64,000 nucleotides of DNA from an uncultured Flavobacteriaceae bacterium (GCA_947494325.1 CANLUS010000003.1:124001-188000), one strand, 5' to 3'; numbered from the stretch's first letter, positions 33,047-42,986 are shown. The notes: a model not told the origin generated them from the letters alone. Translations and numbers: made by a program.

Positions 33047-36000
33047 ATGAACATAACAAAATCAATTATGAATTTAAAAACTAAACTGGCGATGATTACG
33101 CTATTACTCGTTAATAGTTTATTATTTGCCCAAGGTAGTTACACCGTGACTGGTACGATAACATCAGCCACTGATCAATCTCCTATTCCCGGAGTAACTG
33201 TACTTATAAAAGGTTCCACAAAAGGAACATCTACTGATTTTGATGGAAAATTTTCTATCGAAGTGAAAAGTGGAGATGTGTTGCAATTTTCCTCAATTGG
33301 ATATGTAACTCAGAGTGTAACAATTTCCAATCAAACAACAATTAATCTAAGTCTTGCAGAAGATGCGAATACACTTGAAGAAGTTGTTGTTGTAGGTTAT
33401 GGTACTCAAAAGAAATCTCACTTGACCGGTTCAATTTCTAAAGTGGTCAACGAGAAACTAGATCAAATTTCGGTTGCAAGGGTTGATGATGCCTTAGTAG
33501 GTCAAGTATCTGGTGTGAACATTGCAGCGACTGAAGGAGAAGCCGGTTCGGCTCCTACTATTCGTATTAGAGGTGTAGGTTCTATTACTGGTGATGCAAG
33601 TCCGTTGATTGTTGTTGATGGAGTAGTTGTTGATTCAGATTTTTTAAGTGCCTTAGATATGAACGATGTAGCATCATTTGAAGTATTGAAAGATGCTGCC
33701 TCAGGTGCGATTTTTGGATCAAGAGGGGGTAACGGTGTTATAATGATTACTACGAAAGATGGAAAAGCCGGTGGAGTAAAATTCACGTACAATATGCTAA
33801 CTGGTTATAAAACAGCCAGACAAAGTGATGATTATTATTTTAGTGTTGCTGAGACTGCTGCTGCTGAACAAGCCGCGACTGGTACTATTTCAGATAGAAC
33901 CCGTGTGAAGCAACTAATTGGTGTAGACCAGGATTGGCAAGATATCATTTTTGATGGAGGTATTATTACGAATCATTCATTTGCCGCAAGAGGAGGAAGT
34001 GATAAATTCAAATTTAGCACTAACCTAAATTACTTACATGATGAAGGCGTACTATTAACTGATGATTTTAAGAAGTATAGTTTTAAAGCGAAATTTGACT
34101 TGAAGCTTTCAAAGAAACTTTCTGTTGGATTATCGTTAACGCCGTCCTATACAAATAGAAGAAGATTTGATGGTTCTACACACGATATCTTAAGACAAAC
34201 ACCTTGGTTACCACTTTACTTAGATGAAAATACAATTCAATTTGTAAATAGAGAAAGAGATGGTGGTAGATATGCTAATGCTCAAGTTGGTGATTACGCA
34301 ATTCAGCGTATGTTTGATGATTTTGATTTGGCAACAATGCAGCCAATTGCCACTGGAGGAACGGATATTAGTAATACTTCTAATACAAACCCTGGTGCTA
34401 AAGTACTTGAACGTAATAGAAGAGAGTTTAGATTTAAATTATTCGGAAGTTTTTATGCAAAATATAAGATTACCAATGATTTAAGTTTTAGAGCAGCTTT
34501 CTCTGGTGATCAACAAAGTAGAAGAGCAACGAGATATCAAGGTGTTCTATCTAACAGAAATGGAGCTAGTGCTTCAAGATTGGATAGTACGAGACAACGA
34601 TCATATCACTGGGTGTCTGACAATGTATTGTCATATACCAAAGAGATTAATAAACATGAAATAAGCGCTGTAGTTGGTATGTCTGCTGAGAAAAACAGAT
34701 TAGAATTTAATACAATTCAAGGAAGTGAATTTGTTGATGATTCGCAACCATATCTTTTTGCAGCAGATCAAATCACGAATCGTCAAAGATTTGAATTCGA
34801 AAATACCTTATTATCATTCTTTGGGAGAGTCAATTATGCATTCGATGACAAATATCTGATGTCAATAAGTTACAGAAGAGATGGTAGTTCGGTGTTTGGT
34901 CCGAATAACAAATATGGTAATTTTGCTGCAGGATCTGTGGGATGGAATGTTCATAACGAAGACTTTTTAGCAGACAGTGAACTTGTCAATAGGTTAAAGT
35001 TCAGAGTAAGTTACGGGGTTACGGGTAACAATGCATTTAGAACAACTGGGGGCTCTTTAGTTGATAATTTCCCTTACCTATCTTTATTAGATAATCAGCA
35101 AGCTTCAGCTGCAATCGACGGTAACTTAACAGCCGCTGTTGATGCATTAAATATTGCGAATCCAGATTTGAAATGGGAGCGATCTATAGAATTTAACCCT
35201 GGAGTTGATTTTTCATTATTTAATAATTTCCTTTCTGGTTCTGTTGATTATTATGTTAGAACAAGTGATCAATTATTATTAGATAATCCTATTTCTTCTA
35301 CAACTGGTTTTACCAATGCCTTGGTAAACATTGGGAAAGTAGAGAATTCAGGTATTGAGTTAGAATTACGTACTCGAAATATTACGAACGAAAACTTCAA
35401 ATGGTCGTCTACTTTAATCGCTTCTAAAAATGAAAATGAATTAGTAGATTTTGCCGATTCTAATGGTCAAATACAGAATGTTGATTCAAAGAGGGCTGCA
35501 GAATGGATTAATTTAGAAGGTAACCCAATTTCATCTTATTATGGATGGGTTGTTGATAGAGATATTCCGTTGGAATTTATAAACGATCCGTATCATCCAG
35601 TTGGTGGTGAAGCACAAGATGTGTATGTAAAAGATTTAAATGGAGATGGAATTATTGATGATGATGACAAAACAATTCTAGGAAATCCATATCCGGATTT
35701 AGTATGGAGTCTTACAAATGATTTCAAATACAAAAACTTTGATTTAAGTTTTATGGTTCAAGGAAGTCATGGTGCAGAAATTAGAAATATGGGTGACCAA
35801 TATTTATTCAATCAGTTTAATAGTTCTCAAGATTTCAATACAGCAACAACACCAGATCAAGCCTTTATAAAGCAAAAGATATTTACGAATGATATCATTC
35901 AAGATGCTTCTTATATAGCGCTTCGTAATGTGAATTTAGGATATAATTTTGGGGATAACGCTTTGACTAAATTAAAATTGTCAAGTGCTAGAATCTATTT

Positions 36001-36154
36001 TGCAGCGCAGAACTTACTGTATTTAACTGCAGATGGTTATACTGGATTTAATCCAGAGTCTATAAATACTACGAGTGCAACTACGTATGGGTATCAAAGA
36101 GCAGGTTCGCCTGTATTCAGTACAGTATCTGTAGGGATTAATGTTGGATTTTAA
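33047..36154 (+). CDS. SusC-like TonB-dependent receptor, alginate locus
   Basis: A 1035-residue outer-membrane importer. After the signal peptide (ending LLFAQ) come a carboxypeptidase-D regulatory-like domain (about 33-110, VTGTITSATDQSPIPGVTV), the TonB-box region with EEVVVVGYGTQKKS, the plug (about 120-240) and a 22-strand barrel ending in the aromatic-terminated VSVGINVGF. It should import alginate oligosaccharides with TonB/ExbBD energy. A second start at 33068 (MNLKTKLAM) is also possible and would leave a shorter signal peptide. SusD follows after 31 bp. Confidence 0.95.
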   Translation: MNITKSIMNLKTKLAMITLLLVNSLLFAQGSYTVTGTITSATDQSPIPGVTVLIKGSTKGTSTDFDGKFSIEVKSGDVLQFSSIGYVTQSVTISNQTTINLSLAEDANTLEEVVVVGYGTQKKSHLTGSISKVVNEKLDQISVARVDDALVGQVSGVNIAATEGEAGSAPTIRIRGVGSITGDASPLIVVDGVVVDSDFLSALDMNDVASFEVLKDAASGAIFGSRGGNGVIMITTKDGKAGGVKFTYNMLTGYKTARQSDDYYFSVAETAAAEQAATGTISDRTRVKQLIGVDQDWQDIIFDGGIITNHSFAARGGSDKFKFSTNLNYLHDEGVLLTDDFKKYSFKAKFDLKLSKKLSVGLSLTPSYTNRRRFDGSTHDILRQTPWLPLYLDENTIQFVNRERDGGRYANAQVGDYAIQRMFDDFDLATMQPIATGGTDISNTSNTNPGAKVLERNRREFRFKLFGSFYAKYKITNDLSFRAAFSGDQQSRRATRYQGVLSNRNGASASRLDSTRQRSYHWVSDNVLSYTKEINKHEISAVVGMSAEKNRLEFNTIQGSEFVDDSQPYLFAADQITNRQRFEFENTLLSFFGRVNYAFDDKYLMSISYRRDGSSVFGPNNKYGNFAAGSVGWNVHNEDFLADSELVNRLKFRVSYGVTGNNAFRTTGGSLVDNFPYLSLLDNQQASAAIDGNLTAAVDALNIANPDLKWERSIEFNPGVDFSLFNNFLSGSVDYYVRTSDQLLLDNPISSTTGFTNALVNIGKVENSGIELELRTRNITNENFKWSSTLIASKNENELVDFADSNGQIQNVDSKRAAEWINLEGNPISSYYGWVVDRDIPLEFINDPYHPVGGEAQDVYVKDLNGDGIIDDDDKTILGNPYPDLVWSLTNDFKYKNFDLSFMVQGSHGAEIRNMGDQYLFNQFNSSQDFNTATTPDQAFIKQKIFTNDIIQDASYIALRNVNLGYNFGDNALTKLKLSSARIYFAAQNLLYLTADGYTGFNPESINTTSATTYGYQRAGSPVFSTVSVGINVGF

Positions 36155-36185
36155 GAAATACTAATAATAATAAAGAGAAAATATT

Positions 36186-37616
36186 ATGAAACAAATAAAA
36201 TTTTTAACATTCCTATTATTGGTAATGTTTGTTTCTTCTTGTGAAGACACATATTTATCGCCAGAATTGGTGTCTGCAGAAAACGGAGATTCGTTTTTCG
36301 CAGGAGATGCAGAGTTAGAAGCTGTTGCCGTTAATATGTATAATGAAATACAAGGGGTGAATGCATTGAAGATCACGAATAATAACTTAAATCATGCCGT
36401 ACAGGTAGAGTTTTATTTAACTGAAATGCGCAGTGATAATACACGAACAAAAAGTAGTGAAGGTGAAGCTGCACAGTTCGAGAGTTTTAATATAGAAGCG
36501 ACAAATGGTATTGTAGATGATTATTATAGAAGTTATTACAATATTATTTATTCAGCGAACTTAGTATTAGAGAATCTAGGAACAGCTTCTCCGGCGGCAG
36601 CCACGAGATATGAAGCTGAAGCAAAATTTGTAAGAGCTTATGCCTATTTTAATTTAGTAAGATTATTTGGAGATATTCCTTTAGTAGAAGGTCTAATAAG
36701 CCCATCTGATGCTGATATTTCGTATACAAGAGTCGCTCAAGCGACGGTTTATAATCTTATTGTGAGTGATTTAACTACTGCCGTAGCTGGTTTAGAAGAT
36801 GGTTCTAAAAACAGAGCTTCAAAAGCGGCAGCCGAAGGTTTGTTGGCTAAGGTACATTTAACCTTAGGAAATTATACAGATGCGCAAGTATTGTTAGAAT
36901 CGATTATGAGTCCTGCAAGAGGTTTTGCATTAGAGGGCGATTTTAAAGATGTTTTTTACAATGAAGGCAACGATGAAGTGATCTTCGCAGTAGGTTATAT
37001 AGCAAGTGATAATCAAAATAGCCAGAACTTTTCGGCAGAATGGTTAAACGCCGTAGGTAGAACAAGTGGTGTAAACTATGTAACAGCAGATGCAAGGGCG
37101 GCATTAGATGCCTTTGGAGGAAATAGAATTGGATATAGAGAAGATTCAGGTCAGGCTGGTCAGTTTCAAGTGGTAAAGTATTTGCCAGATGGAGATACCG
37201 ACTTAGGAATTCCGGTAACATCTTCAGATCCAACGTCGGCAGGAAATGATTGGATCGTATTAAGATACGCTGACGTATTGCTGATGCATGTAGAGGCAAT
37301 TTTAGGTGGTGGAACAGCTACGTCAAGTTCGAATGCCTTAACATCATTTAATTTAGTTAGAAATAGAGCTGGATTACCAGATGATGCCGATGGCGAAATT
37401 TCAATGCAAGAATTATTAGATGAAAGAAGAGTAGAACTAGCTTTTGAAAACCAACGTTGGTTTGATTTAGGTCGTTTTGGAGTGGCACAAGATGTTTTAT
37501 CAGCATTCTCTGGTGCGAACGGACTAGGATTTAGTGCAACAGATCTATTATTACCTATTCCTCAACGAGAAATAAACTTGAGTAATGGTGTCTTAACGCA
37601 AAATCCAGGGTACTAA
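36186..37616 (+). CDS. SusD/RagB-like glycan-binding lipoprotein, alginate locus
   Basis: A 476-residue surface lipoprotein (lipobox VSSC, Cys19) with the RagB/SusD fold: an N-terminal helical TPR-like part with YRSYYNIIYSANLVLENL and AKFVRAYAYFNLVRLFGDIPL, and the C-terminal block LDERRVELAFENQRWFDLGRFG, ending in NPGY. It forms the lid of the SusC channel and binds alginate oligomers at the cell surface. Its place directly after SusC is the standard arrangement. Confidence 0.95.
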   Translation: MKQIKFLTFLLLVMFVSSCEDTYLSPELVSAENGDSFFAGDAELEAVAVNMYNEIQGVNALKITNNNLNHAVQVEFYLTEMRSDNTRTKSSEGEAAQFESFNIEATNGIVDDYYRSYYNIIYSANLVLENLGTASPAAATRYEAEAKFVRAYAYFNLVRLFGDIPLVEGLISPSDADISYTRVAQATVYNLIVSDLTTAVAGLEDGSKNRASKAAAEGLLAKVHLTLGNYTDAQVLLESIMSPARGFALEGDFKDVFYNEGNDEVIFAVGYIASDNQNSQNFSAEWLNAVGRTSGVNYVTADARAALDAFGGNRIGYREDSGQAGQFQVVKYLPDGDTDLGIPVTSSDPTSAGNDWIVLRYADVLLMHVEAILGGGTATSSSNALTSFNLVRNRAGLPDDADGEISMQELLDERRVELAFENQRWFDLGRFGVAQDVLSAFSGANGLGFSATDLLLPIPQREINLSNGVLTQNPGY

Positions 37617-37643
37617 ACATATCATTAATTTAAAGAAATAATT

Positions 37644-38651
37644 ATGAATAATTATATGAAATATAAAAGACGAATTAAAACGACCATCTTGCTTTTTAGT
37701 GCAATGATCGTATCGATCTCACTAGTCTCTTGTGACTATGAATTTGACTTGCCAGAAGCAGGATCAATAGCTGATGCTACACCGCCGAGTGCTGATTTCT
37801 CCTCTACTCAAGGAGCTGGAGATGCTTGGGAAACATATACTTTCGCCAATTTATCTAAAAGTGCAACAACGTATGCATGGGATTTTGGAGATGGGAATAC
37901 CTCTACAGATTTAGATGGAATAAATACTTACCCTGGTGAAGGTACTTTCACCGTGACGTTAACAGCATCAGATGCTAACGGAGTTGTAAGTACTATTTCT
38001 CAAACAATTGAAGTAATAGAACCAGAAGAAGCTGATGTTCCAGATCCTGTGATAATAAACGGTGAGTTTACAAAGTTACCAAAATCTTCAGGCTCTGATT
38101 GTGCTTGTTCAGGATGGATTAACAAGAGTATTGGAGACCAAGGAGAATCTAGTTCAGGGAATGGTGGGTCAGATAATGTTATAAAATTTGATAATAATGA
38201 GCCAGATCACGCATATCAAGAGTTTGAAGTATCTCCAAATGCTGATTACAGTATCGAAATAGTGACTTCTTTTAAAAGCTTAGAAGCAGGAGGTCCTGCA
38301 AGTATGCTTGAACTAAGAGTGTTGGCTGGAACAGGTTATGATAGTGGTTACTCTCCAACGTATTATACAAATACAGTAGATTTTCCACAAGATGGTTATG
38401 GATATTCATCTATTGCTCAGGTGGAAGACGCAGCTAATAATTTATTAGTGGAAGTTCAAAATAATCCAAATGATGACGGCTATATTACGTATACCTATAC
38501 ATTTAATGCAGGCGCTAATACCAGTGTTGCTTTATTTATTAGAGGTATTGGAGGACCTGCAACCGGTGGCGGTGGCGGTGACTTTGGATACAATAGTGGA
38601 GCCGAAGAAATAAGAGCCGATAATATAACTGTTACAGCAATTAACAATTAA
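37644..38651 (+). CDS. PKD-domain surface lipoprotein, probable alginate-binding protein
   Basis: A 335-residue lipoprotein (lipobox LVSC). A PKD domain spans about 45-125 with its signature YAWDFGDGNTST, followed by a C-terminal beta-rich domain (about 135-335) starting NGEFTKLPKSSGSDCACSGW and ending in a Gly-rich stretch before NSGAEEIRADNITV, which resembles carbohydrate-binding jelly rolls. No catalytic motif is seen. The position after SusD is that of SusE/SusF-type surface glycan-binding proteins, so a role in holding alginate is likely. An alternative start four codons later (37656) is possible. Confidence 0.82.
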   Translation: MNNYMKYKRRIKTTILLFSAMIVSISLVSCDYEFDLPEAGSIADATPPSADFSSTQGAGDAWETYTFANLSKSATTYAWDFGDGNTSTDLDGINTYPGEGTFTVTLTASDANGVVSTISQTIEVIEPEEADVPDPVIINGEFTKLPKSSGSDCACSGWINKSIGDQGESSSGNGGSDNVIKFDNNEPDHAYQEFEVSPNADYSIEIVTSFKSLEAGGPASMLELRVLAGTGYDSGYSPTYYTNTVDFPQDGYGYSSIAQVEDAANNLLVEVQNNPNDDGYITYTYTFNAGANTSVALFIRGIGGPATGGGGGDFGYNSGAEEIRADNITVTAINN

Positions 38652-38669
38652 TATTTTGTAATTGACAAG

Positions 38670-39593
38670 ATGAAAAACTTCCGTAGAGAACTATTTATAG
38701 TGGTACTAACAATATTTCTATCTGTCAACGCTACTGCTCAACAAACAAACAGTAGCGTTGCAGAATCGGATGTTAAAGTTTCAAAGAAAAGTAAAAAGAA
38801 TAAAAAGAAGAAGAAATATAAAATTCCTAAGATAGATCTTAGTCACTGGAAAGTAACCGTTCCAGTAAATAAAAAGAATGGTAAACCATTGGAAGTAAGT
38901 CCGCCTGAAATATCAAATTACGCCACGAACGAATCGTTAAAACCATATATGTACAATGATTCTACCAAGGCTGGAGGGTTGGTTTTTTATGCCTATCCAA
39001 CGAACTCTACTACAGCGAATACAAAGTATTCAAGATCTGAATTGAGAGAACAGATGGTGCCGGGTGATAATAATGTCAATTGGACCTTCGCTCAAGGAGG
39101 AACTATGAAAGGGAAGCTTTCTGTTGAAGATATTTCGAAAGATAAAAATGGTAAATATCACAAGGTTATTGTGATGCAGATTCATGGACGTTTGACAAAT
39201 GAACAACGTGATTTAATAGGAGCTAAGGATAATAATGCACCGCCAATATTGAAAATTTATTGGCAAGATGGTAAAATACGTGTAAAGACGAAAGTTCTAA
39301 AAATGACACAACTATCAGGTAATACATTGTTACATGAAGCGGCCTGGGGCAATGATAAAGGGTTTACGTTTGAACAAGAAGTTGGATTTAGAAAATTCAC
39401 ACTAGAAGTGAAAGTTTCGGAAGGTAAAATGGTTGTAGCGTTGAACAATAATGAATTTAAAGTATACAAAAATATCCATATGGAAAAATGGGGAATCTTT
39501 GAAAATTATTTTAAAGCTGGGAATTATTTTCAATCCAGAGATGAAGGATCATTTGCAAAGGTTAAATATTATGAATTATCAGTGAAACATTGA
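38670..39593 (+). CDS. PL7 family alginate lyase, secreted (copy 3)
   Basis: A 307-residue lyase with a signal peptidase I signal (ends NATAQ) and no lipobox, unlike the other PL7 copies. A lysine-rich linker (KKSKKNKKKKKYK, about 39-51) precedes the jelly-roll domain. PL7 signatures are R122-SELRE, QIH at 170-172 and YFKAGNYFQ near 284-292. The canonical SELRE and YFKAGNY motifs place it with typical endo-acting PL7 enzymes. The basic linker could bind the polyanionic substrate. Next PL7 gene starts 1 bp after its stop. Confidence 0.93.
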   Translation: MKNFRRELFIVVLTIFLSVNATAQQTNSSVAESDVKVSKKSKKNKKKKKYKIPKIDLSHWKVTVPVNKKNGKPLEVSPPEISNYATNESLKPYMYNDSTKAGGLVFYAYPTNSTTANTKYSRSELREQMVPGDNNVNWTFAQGGTMKGKLSVEDISKDKNGKYHKVIVMQIHGRLTNEQRDLIGAKDNNAPPILKIYWQDGKIRVKTKVLKMTQLSGNTLLHEAAWGNDKGFTFEQEVGFRKFTLEVKVSEGKMVVALNNNEFKVYKNIHMEKWGIFENYFKAGNYFQSRDEGSFAKVKYYELSVKH

Positions 39594-39594
39594 A

Positions 39595-40497
39595 ATGTTA
39601 ATCTTAACAAAACATAAAGGTCAATTTTTTAAGTCAATTTTGATAGGTACCTGTTTAATTATAACAATGAGCTGTCAAGATAAAAATGATGATCCTTCAA
39701 TTGAAGAAATTGTTGAAGAGGAACCAGTTGAAGAATCATTTAAATTACCCAATATTAATTTGAATAATTGGAAGGTTACATTGCCAATTGGTAACCCTAC
39801 AGAGGTAAAACCACCGGAAATATTGAATTATGCTACCAATGAAACGTTGAAACCTTTTATGTATAATGATTCGATAAATGGAGCCTTAGTTTTTTATACC
39901 TATCCAGGAGCATCAACAGCCAACTCTTCATATTCGAGAACTGAATTGAGAGAGCAAATGAATCCAGGGAGTAATACAACAAATTGGACTTTCGAACAGG
40001 GTGGGAAAATGAAAGGTACACTATCAATGGATGAAATATCGAAAGATAATGACGGCGATTATCATCGTACAATGGTCATGCAAATACATGGTAGATTAAC
40101 AAATGAACAACGTGATCTAATAGGTGAAGATGATAATAATGCTCCTCCTGTATTGAAAGTTTATTGGCAAGATGAAAAAGTAAGGGTAGTGACGAAAGCC
40201 CTAAAAGATATTACCTTATCGGATACAGAAATTTTAGAGACTGATTCTTGGCAAGACGGAGAGAGTTATTTTTTTGATGAAAATGTTGGATTTGAAAAGT
40301 TTACAGTAGAGGTAAAAGTTACCTCTGGAAGAATAGAAGTAATACTCAATGAGAATACCTCCAAGGTTTTTGATGGTATTCATATGGAGAAGTGGGGAAT
40401 ATTTGAGAATTATTTTAAAGCAGGTAATTACCTGCAAACGAAAGACGAGGGGTCTTTTGCGAGCGTAAAATATTATGATTTAACTGTTAGCCATTAA
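39595..40497 (+). CDS. PL7 family alginate lyase, lipoprotein (copy 4)
   Basis: A 300-residue lipoprotein (lipobox TMSC, Cys27) with an acidic linker (EEIVEEEPVEES) instead of the basic linker of copy 3. PL7 signatures are R115-TELRE, QIH at 163-165 and YFKAGNYLQ. Its catalytic domain closely matches copy 3 along the whole length (for example GRLTNEQRDLIG and HMEKWGIFENYFKAGNY in both), so the pair is a recent tandem duplication that diverged in location and linker charge. Last gene of the SusC operon. Confidence 0.93.
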   Translation: MLILTKHKGQFFKSILIGTCLIITMSCQDKNDDPSIEEIVEEEPVEESFKLPNINLNNWKVTLPIGNPTEVKPPEILNYATNETLKPFMYNDSINGALVFYTYPGASTANSSYSRTELREQMNPGSNTTNWTFEQGGKMKGTLSMDEISKDNDGDYHRTMVMQIHGRLTNEQRDLIGEDDNNAPPVLKVYWQDEKVRVVTKALKDITLSDTEILETDSWQDGESYFFDENVGFEKFTVEVKVTSGRIEVILNENTSKVFDGIHMEKWGIFENYFKAGNYLQTKDEGSFASVKYYDLTVSH

Positions 40498-40545
40498 GCT
40501 GATAAGTTTACAGATAAAAGTAGTTTGAATTAGTTAGTTTCTTAT

Positions 40546-40583
40546 TGAGTTTTACTGGTTTTGATTTTCGCCAGTAAAGCTCA
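40546..40583. other. strong inverted repeat after the SusC operon
   Basis: TGAG and TTTACTGG arms pair with CCAGTAAA and CTCA, 12 paired bases with one T/G position and a 12-nt loop. It lacks a T-run, so it is either a rho-independent terminator of imperfect type, an mRNA 3' stabiliser, or a binding site before the regulator gene. Confidence 0.55.
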
Positions 40584-40660
40584 GTAAATCAGAGAAAAAT
40601 AAAACTTTAAAGATTAGAATGTTTTTTATCTTTAAGTTTTTGATTAAATTTAATATATAA

Positions 40661-40674
40661 ACCAGTTTAACCAA
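40661..40674 (+). promoter_or_regulatory. degenerate operator copy before the GntR regulator
   Basis: ACCAGTTTAACCAA resembles the PL17 operator region with four bases missing between the half-sites, about 25 bp before the regulator start codon. Weak autoregulation is possible; the match is partial. Confidence 0.35.
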
Positions 40675-40699
40675 GCGTTGGTGCTGTATACCCAAATAG

Positions 40700-41401
40700 A
40701 TGAAGTTAGAAATACTTACTAAAAATGACAACCTTTCGGTTCAAAACTCTATTATATCCAAGATTAGAGATTTGATCAATTATAAAAACCTTGAACCCGG
40801 TGATAAATTACCATCTGAACGTATGTTGTCAGAAAAGTTTGAAGTTACCAGGAGCAATGTAAGAGAGGCTATTCAAAAGTTAGAGTTTTATGGTTTGCTA
40901 AAGTCGATTCCCCAAAGTGGTACATTCGTCGCTAATATTGGCGTTATTGCAATGAACGGCATGATTGAGGATATTCTAAGACTTGAGGATCCAGATTTTA
41001 AGTCCTTGGTTGAAACACGTATTTTATTAGAATTGAAAACGGTAAAGCTAGCGGCATTAAGGAGAACTGAAGAAGATTTAGAGCATTTAAAACAAACGCT
41101 TGACGCTTATCAAGAGAAAGTGCTGAATGGAGAAGATGCTGTACAAGAAGATTTATTATTTCATTTGGCAATAGCAAAAGCTAGTGGTAATAGTACCATG
41201 AATACGTTCATGTTAACAATTACACCAGAAATTATTACAAATTTTGAAAAGTATCATGTTTGTGATAAAGATCAGGCAACATTAGGAATACAAGAACACA
41301 GAGATATTTATGAAGCGATTAAGGCGCAGAATCCGAAATTGGCAAAAGCAAAAATGAAGATTCATTTCAAAATTTTATATCAGTATTGTTATAACATTTA
41401 A
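40700..41401 (+). CDS. FadR-type GntR transcriptional regulator of alginate use
   Basis: A 233-residue regulator with an N-terminal winged helix-turn-helix (about 15-80, LEPGDKLPSERMLSEKFEVTRSNVREAIQKLEFYGLL) and a C-terminal FCD ligand domain (about 95-225) with metal-site histidines in FHLAIAKASGN and QEHRDIYEAI. The FadR subfamily includes UxuR and ExuR, which sense uronate metabolites and bind TTGGTATACCAA-type sites. The tandem TTGG-N4-CCAA boxes at three promoters of this locus fit that style, so this protein is the likely repressor, released by an alginate catabolite such as DEH or KDG. Confidence 0.9.
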   Translation: MKLEILTKNDNLSVQNSIISKIRDLINYKNLEPGDKLPSERMLSEKFEVTRSNVREAIQKLEFYGLLKSIPQSGTFVANIGVIAMNGMIEDILRLEDPDFKSLVETRILLELKTVKLAALRRTEEDLEHLKQTLDAYQEKVLNGEDAVQEDLLFHLAIAKASGNSTMNTFMLTITPEIITNFEKYHVCDKDQATLGIQEHRDIYEAIKAQNPKLAKAKMKIHFKILYQYCYNI

Positions 41402-41625
41402 TTTAAATGAACTGAAGATAGCGTTGCACGCTTCTATATTCAGAATACATAAAAAGAAGGGAATTAATATTTAGAGCATAATTCAGAAAGTTCTACATAT
41501 TTGAATTTTGACAGCAAAAAAAGTAAATTGTTAGTAAGACGATGTAACTCAAAATGAAGTTGCAAAAGAAAAGTATTGTCTTATGTGCAACTACAGAAGT
41601 ATTATTTATAAAATAGATTTATACT

Positions 41626-42930
41626 ATGAAGGTTAAAGGATTAAGATGGTGGGTAGTAGGGCTAGTGGCTTTGGCTGCGGTGATAAATTATATAGATAGA
41701 CAAGCTTTTGGAGCTTTATGGCCCGACATTGCAAAAGAGCTATTTCCAGATATGGATGAAGACGGTCATAAGGCCATTTATGGTACAATATCAACAGTTT
41801 TTATATTATCCTACGCTGGAGGTCAGGCCCTTTTCGGTAAAATTTTCGATTGGATAGGAACTAGAATAGGCTTTGCTATTTCGATAAGTGTATGGTCTAT
41901 TGCAACTATGCTACATGCATTTGCTCAAGGATTGTTAAGTTTTTCGATCTTTAGGTCAATATTAGGAATTGCTGAAGCTGGAAACTGGCCGGGTGCAGCG
42001 AAGGCTAATGCAGAATGGTTCCCGACAAAAGAGAGAGCATTGGCTCAAGGAATTTTCAATTCAGGAGCTGCTATAGGAGGTATTGTAGCATACCCAATCA
42101 TTGGATTGTTAGCTGCTTTTTTCTCTTGGAAGGCAATATTTATAGTTGTTGGTTTACTTGGATTATTATGGTTGTTACCTTGGATGTTTATAGTAAAATC
42201 ACCACCAAAGTCTCATCCTTGGTTGTCAGATGCTGAAAGACAATATATCCTATCTGGACAGCAAAATCAAGAGCTTGATGAAGATGGAGAATATGATGAA
42301 GGATATAGCCCTAATACTAGTGAACTACTTAATCATAAGGAGAGTTGGGGTGTGATAATTGCCTCAGCAGCTATTGATCCAATTTGGTGGCTTTTTATAG
42401 TTTGGATTCCAATCTATCTATCAGAAGTTTTCGGTATGGATGTAAAAGAAATAGCATTCTCGGCATGGGTACCTTATGTAGGGGCCATGATTGGAGCTAT
42501 ATTCGGTGGTTTACTCGCCAAAAATAGAATTATGGCAGGATGGTCTATAGATAAAACACGTAAGATGACTATAACTTTAGGTTGTTTTATTATGATTCCT
42601 TGCTTCTTCTTATTAAAAGCACCTGGAACTGCAACGAATGCGGTAATTATTATGGCAGTTTTACTTTTCGGATTTCAAGTAGCAATTGGAAATGTACAGA
42701 CCATCCCAAGTGATCTTTTTAGTGGAAAAATAGTAGGTACACTTTCAGGATTTGCAGGAATGGCGGCTAAACTTGGCGCAGCGGGACTGACCATATTAGT
42801 AACATTCATAACTACTGGGGGTAATTATACACCTGCGTTTATAATTGGTGGGGCCTTGGCTATCATTGCACTGTTAGCTATTTGGATATTATGCCCGAAA
42901 ATTGAACCTTTACAACCGAAAACAGAATAA
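41626..42930 (+). CDS. MFS hexuronate transporter, ExuT-like
   Basis: A 434-residue MFS permease with 12 helices of the anion:cation symporter family. The N-terminus VINYIDRQAFGALWPDIAKEL and the loop motif GKIFDWIGTRIGF are typical of ExuT/hexuronate and glucarate transporters. It should bring unsaturated uronate or DEH from periplasm to cytoplasm. First gene of a MFS-SDR-KdgK-aldolase run. The 224-bp upstream region contains an AGTTGCA/TGCAACT inverted repeat (41560-41596) but no TTGG-N4-CCAA box. Confidence 0.9.
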   Translation: MKVKGLRWWVVGLVALAAVINYIDRQAFGALWPDIAKELFPDMDEDGHKAIYGTISTVFILSYAGGQALFGKIFDWIGTRIGFAISISVWSIATMLHAFAQGLLSFSIFRSILGIAEAGNWPGAAKANAEWFPTKERALAQGIFNSGAAIGGIVAYPIIGLLAAFFSWKAIFIVVGLLGLLWLLPWMFIVKSPPKSHPWLSDAERQYILSGQQNQELDEDGEYDEGYSPNTSELLNHKESWGVIIASAAIDPIWWLFIVWIPIYLSEVFGMDVKEIAFSAWVPYVGAMIGAIFGGLLAKNRIMAGWSIDKTRKMTITLGCFIMIPCFFLLKAPGTATNAVIIMAVLLFGFQVAIGNVQTIPSDLFSGKIVGTLSGFAGMAAKLGAAGLTILVTFITTGGNYTPAFIIGGALAIIALLAIWILCPKIEPLQPKTE

Positions 42931-42986
42931 TAGTATAAAGATTTTAAAGAAAATATAACATAGAATAAAGATCAAAAATTAAAAAT

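Noticed and set aside
36943-37299. 118-codon frame opposite the alginate SusD gene
   Set aside because: His/Leu-rich antisense artefact; SusD is well supported there.
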